A DNA stretch of 64,000 nt, from the NCBI RefSeq assembly GCF_022410515.1, contig NZ_JACSDI010000023.1:1-64000 (forward strand), read 5' to 3'. Source of the stretch: Shewanella cutis. GTDB taxonomy: Bacteria > Pseudomonadota > Gammaproteobacteria > Enterobacterales > Shewanellaceae. Below are positions 62,331-64,000 of this stretch, piece after piece. The position numbers were made by a program, and so were the translations under genes. The notes beneath the pieces are model-generated. The model saw only the letters and a program-made list of their open reading frames with translations, ran no database searches and was not told the DNA's origin. Positions within the stretch are counted from its first letter, which is position 1. Every line of letters begins with the position of its first letter.

Positions 62331-64000
62331 ATGTGCGATTATGATGATACACTTCAAATAGAACAAGCCATCTTTCATAAATGCAGATTTGATGAGATAG
62401 ACGAAGATTTACTAAAATATGGTTCGGGTTACCGATTAGCTTCTCTTATCGCAAGAGCTGAGGAAGATGGGAGTGAGCAATTAGCAAAACTATATAAAGT
62501 TCTTAGAAAAGCGTGTGAGTTACGATTGAAATCGGGCAATAGGCTAGAGCCTTATGAATGTTATGGGAAAGAGTCTATCTCAGGACTATTTACTAATAAT
62601 GATTTTCAAATTCTTGATGAGACACGAAAACATACCTCATGCAAAGCCTTTATTGCCAGACTTAGTGATTTAAGATGGCTATACCACAGACCTAAGTCGA
62701 TCAGCGATGCACACACTGTAATAGAATTATATACGAGCTATGATATTTGTCAGGACAATTGGCTAGACAGCATAAAGTATTACTATGAGAGAGCTATAAG
62801 GCTAGGTTTACAGCTTGGTAAGGGGTGCGCTGACAAATTAGATAATATAAAAACCAGTTTAGTTTCAGCGCTTGAACCTGATTACCCCGAAAGCAAGTTT
62901 ATGAAACTTTGGATAGCTGAACTGTTGGAATTATTTTCCCAAGATGAAGATGAAATTAGAGAAATCGCGGAACGTTTCACATCAATCGCGCAGGAACTGA
63001 GCGAGCAAGATGACTATTATTCTGCTCGACTATATTTAGAGCATGTATCAACTAAATATAGAAAAATTGAAGATGATGTAAACTGGCTTGAAACAAGGAT
63101 TCGTATAGCAAGCTCTTGGGAAAGAGAAGCCTCTATCCGAGACCAAGCATTGGTCAAAATGACTTTTTTTGAAAATGCGATTCAATCCTATCGAATGATA
63201 CCTAATGCAGATAGAAGCACATATGGTATTGATGAAATAATTAGTGACCTAAGGCTGAAGCTCCGTGATGCAGGAAAAGCAGCTGTAGATGAAATGATCA
63301 CAATCTCAGTCAAAAGCCCTGATGTATCAGATATTATAGAAGAGTCTATAAAGCACGTTTCAGGTAAAGAGACTCTAGATATAGCTTTATTGTATTTCTG
63401 CGGGCTTTATTCGGGTATATCAAAATCACAATCTATTGAGTCAGCAATTGAGAATTTAAAAGTAGGTGTTGTTTCTCATCTTTTTGGCATGGTGCAATTA
63501 TCTGGCGATGGGCGAAAAATAGGTAAAGAAGCTCCGCTTATGCTGTCAGAACAAGGAATACCTGAGGATACACCCAAAGCACAAGCTATTGATAATGCGA
63601 TTATGGAAGCTGACTTCGTTGTAAAAACACAAATACTACCAAGCCTTGCAACCATTCTAGAGGAGCATGATATAACTTTACATGGATTGGAAACTGTATG
63701 CTCCGTCTGTCCAATCATCCCTGAACAAAGAGCAAAATTATTTGCTAAGGGATTGTATTTTGGTTTTGAATATGACTTTGCCTCTGCAATCCATCTACTT
63801 GTTCCTCAATGGGAGCATATAGTCAGAACTATTCTTAAAGAGAGTAATGTTCATACAACCATGCTTGATGCGGATGGCATAGACATGGAGTATGGATTGT
63901 CCACTTTATTGGAGAAAAAGGAAGCAGAAGAAATATTCGATGACAATTTACTGTTTGAGATGACAGCTTTTTTAACACATAAACGTGGTCCTAATCTCAG
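62331..64000 (+). CDS. large DUF4209-like protein (partial, 3' end outside window)
   Basis: The frame is open from ATG 62331 to the window edge (556 codons). Helical throughout. The segment FASAIHLLVPQWEHIVRTIL near residue 480 resembles the DUF4209 family, and the N-terminal two thirds resemble the domain that often precedes it. Function is unknown; such proteins are often on mobile elements. It lies inside the possible Tn3-type element that starts at 62052. Weak ribosome binding site (AGAGATCC). Confidence 0.6.
   Translation, partial: MCDYDDTLQIEQAIFHKCRFDEIDEDLLKYGSGYRLASLIARAEEDGSEQLAKLYKVLRKACELRLKSGNRLEPYECYGKESISGLFTNNDFQILDETRKHTSCKAFIARLSDLRWLYHRPKSISDAHTVIELYTSYDICQDNWLDSIKYYYERAIRLGLQLGKGCADKLDNIKTSLVSALEPDYPESKFMKLWIAELLELFSQDEDEIREIAERFTSIAQELSEQDDYYSARLYLEHVSTKYRKIEDDVNWLETRIRIASSWEREASIRDQALVKMTFFENAIQSYRMIPNADRSTYGIDEIISDLRLKLRDAGKAAVDEMITISVKSPDVSDIIEESIKHVSGKETLDIALLYFCGLYSGISKSQSIESAIENLKVGVVSHLFGMVQLSGDGRKIGKEAPLMLSEQGIPEDTPKAQAIDNAIMEADFVVKTQILPSLATILEEHDITLHGLETVCSVCPIIPEQRAKLFAKGLYFGFEYDFASAIHLLVPQWEHIVRTILKESNVHTTMLDADGIDMEYGLSTLLEKKEAEEIFDDNLLFEMTAFLTHKRGPNL

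Overview
The window looks like part of a large conjugative plasmid (or a plasmid joined to other DNA) from a Shewanella-like gammaproteobacterium. The left 17 kb carries multiheme extracellular-respiration genes typical of Shewanella: an MtrB/DmsF-type porin, an MtrA/DmsE-type decaheme cytochrome and a tetraheme flavocytochrome c. The right part has a RepA-type initiator, ParA/ParB, a complete F-type conjugation operon with a MOBF relaxase, and several toxin-antitoxin loci. No integrase or attachment site was seen, so I read it as a plasmid rather than an ICE.

Layout. 1-2.7 kb: electron-transfer conduit genes on the minus strand. 2.7-4.9 kb: a graveyard of IS relics, an eptA fragment and a 15-copy heptamer tandem repeat. 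4.9-5.9 kb: an intact IS481-type element. 5.9-16 kb: cargo genes, namely a hydrolase, a flavocytochrome c with a divergent LysR regulator, a catalase, a thioredoxin/CcdA pair, and an AhpD-like/DUF417 operon with a divergent AraC regulator, interspersed with IS3- and IS6-type relics. Ends that resemble the 38-bp Tn3-family inverted repeat lie at 4659, 16689 and 62052. The outer two face away from 16.69-62.05 kb, so that 45-kb stretch reads as the plasmid backbone and the rest as Tn3-associated cargo.

Backbone. A umuC remnant and vapBC (16.7-17.8 kb) are followed by a block of plus-strand genes: endonuclease I, an Hha-like protein, a large ParB-like protein, HicB-like proteins, tacAT, ArdC and a conserved plasmid protein (18-27.7 kb). 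I interpret this block as the leading region. Three of its genes (19973, 23832, 26397) are each preceded by a long imperfect hairpin ending 12-24 nt before the start codon and begin with a similar 32-residue N-terminus. The arms differ between copies but still pair, which resembles the single-stranded promoters (Frpo/ssi type) of F-like leading regions. An AT-rich, palindrome-filled region (27.76-28.27 kb) beside a small DNA-binding-protein gene and traI is the best oriT candidate, and the plus-strand orientation of the leading genes fits transfer away from it to the left.

Transfer genes run on the minus strand from traA (55.0 kb) to traI (28.6 kb): traA, L, E, K, B, V, C, trbI, traW, U, trbC, traN, F, trbB, a small ORF, traH, G, a periplasmic protein at the traS/traT position, traD, a 59-codon gene, a hok/mok/sok locus, and traI. 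To the right are a LuxR-type regulator, repA with an overlapping leader peptide, an inactivated IS630, parAB, and a DUF4209-like gene cut by the window edge.
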